7,481 bases of DNA, taken from an uncultured Alphaproteobacteria bacterium. Lineage in GTDB: Bacteria; Pseudomonadota; Alphaproteobacteria; Rickettsiales; Midichloriaceae. Both the position numbers and the translations under genes were made by a program. The notes below the pieces were generated by a model. It was not told where the DNA came from and searched no databases. It saw only the letters and a program-made list of their open reading frames with translations. The stretch spans positions 1-7,481 of the forward strand of contig CAIOSF010000226.1 of NCBI GenBank assembly GCA_903860855.1, given 5' to 3'. Positions 7,423-7,481 of the stretch are shown here, in pieces (the first letter of the stretch is position 1; each line of letters starts with the position of its first letter).

Positions 7423-7481
7423 ATTACTATCAATTTATCAGTTGCTCCAATTTTACCATATATGTAAAAAATATATTATCA

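Noticed and set aside
7441..7481. AT-rich word TGTAAAAAATAT near the right edge, with a similar word inverted near 1685
   Set aside because: Short A/T-run similarity is expected by chance in AT-rich intergenic DNA, and the two sites stand at different distances from their genes.

Overview
The window looks like a piece of an AT-rich, probably host-associated alphaproteobacterial genome. A Rickettsiales-type bacterium is my best guess. The basis is the moderate-to-low GC, a short MlaC-like lipid carrier standing alone outside any visible mla operon, and two large proteins that match no common housekeeping family. This placement is inference; there is no rRNA or other marker gene here to settle it.

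All three genes lie on the minus strand, so transcription runs from the right edge to the left. First (7411 to 2654) comes a 1585-residue protein. It has an N-terminal superfamily 2 (SF2) helicase/translocase-like ATPase core: Walker A TTGSGKS, DEAH box, STAT motif III, and a late QFEGRLRGK motif VI. Beyond that is a C-terminal half of about 680 residues that I cannot assign. Second (2539 to 1946) is a secreted MlaC/Ttg2D-family periplasmic phospholipid-binding protein with its own strong sigma70-type promoter. That promoter overlaps the terminator of the large gene. Third (1587 to the left edge) is a 5'-complete but 3'-truncated gene for a multi-pass hydrophobic protein. At least 529 residues are visible, and they contain a diverged internal duplication.

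The 114-base gap between the large gene and mlaC holds a hairpin terminator and the mlaC promoter. The 358-base gap between mlaC and the membrane-protein gene holds two things: a small MITE-like element with long inverted ends, apparently inserted into a palindromic site that may have been a terminator, and a TTGACT-N17-GATAAC promoter for the leftmost gene. No RNA gene, CRISPR array, transposase or origin is visible.

The genes appear to be three separate transcription units rather than one operon, and nothing in the sequence ties their functions together directly. The large ATPase and the duplicated membrane protein are the least explained parts. Both could be lineage-specific envelope or host-interaction proteins, but that remains a hypothesis.
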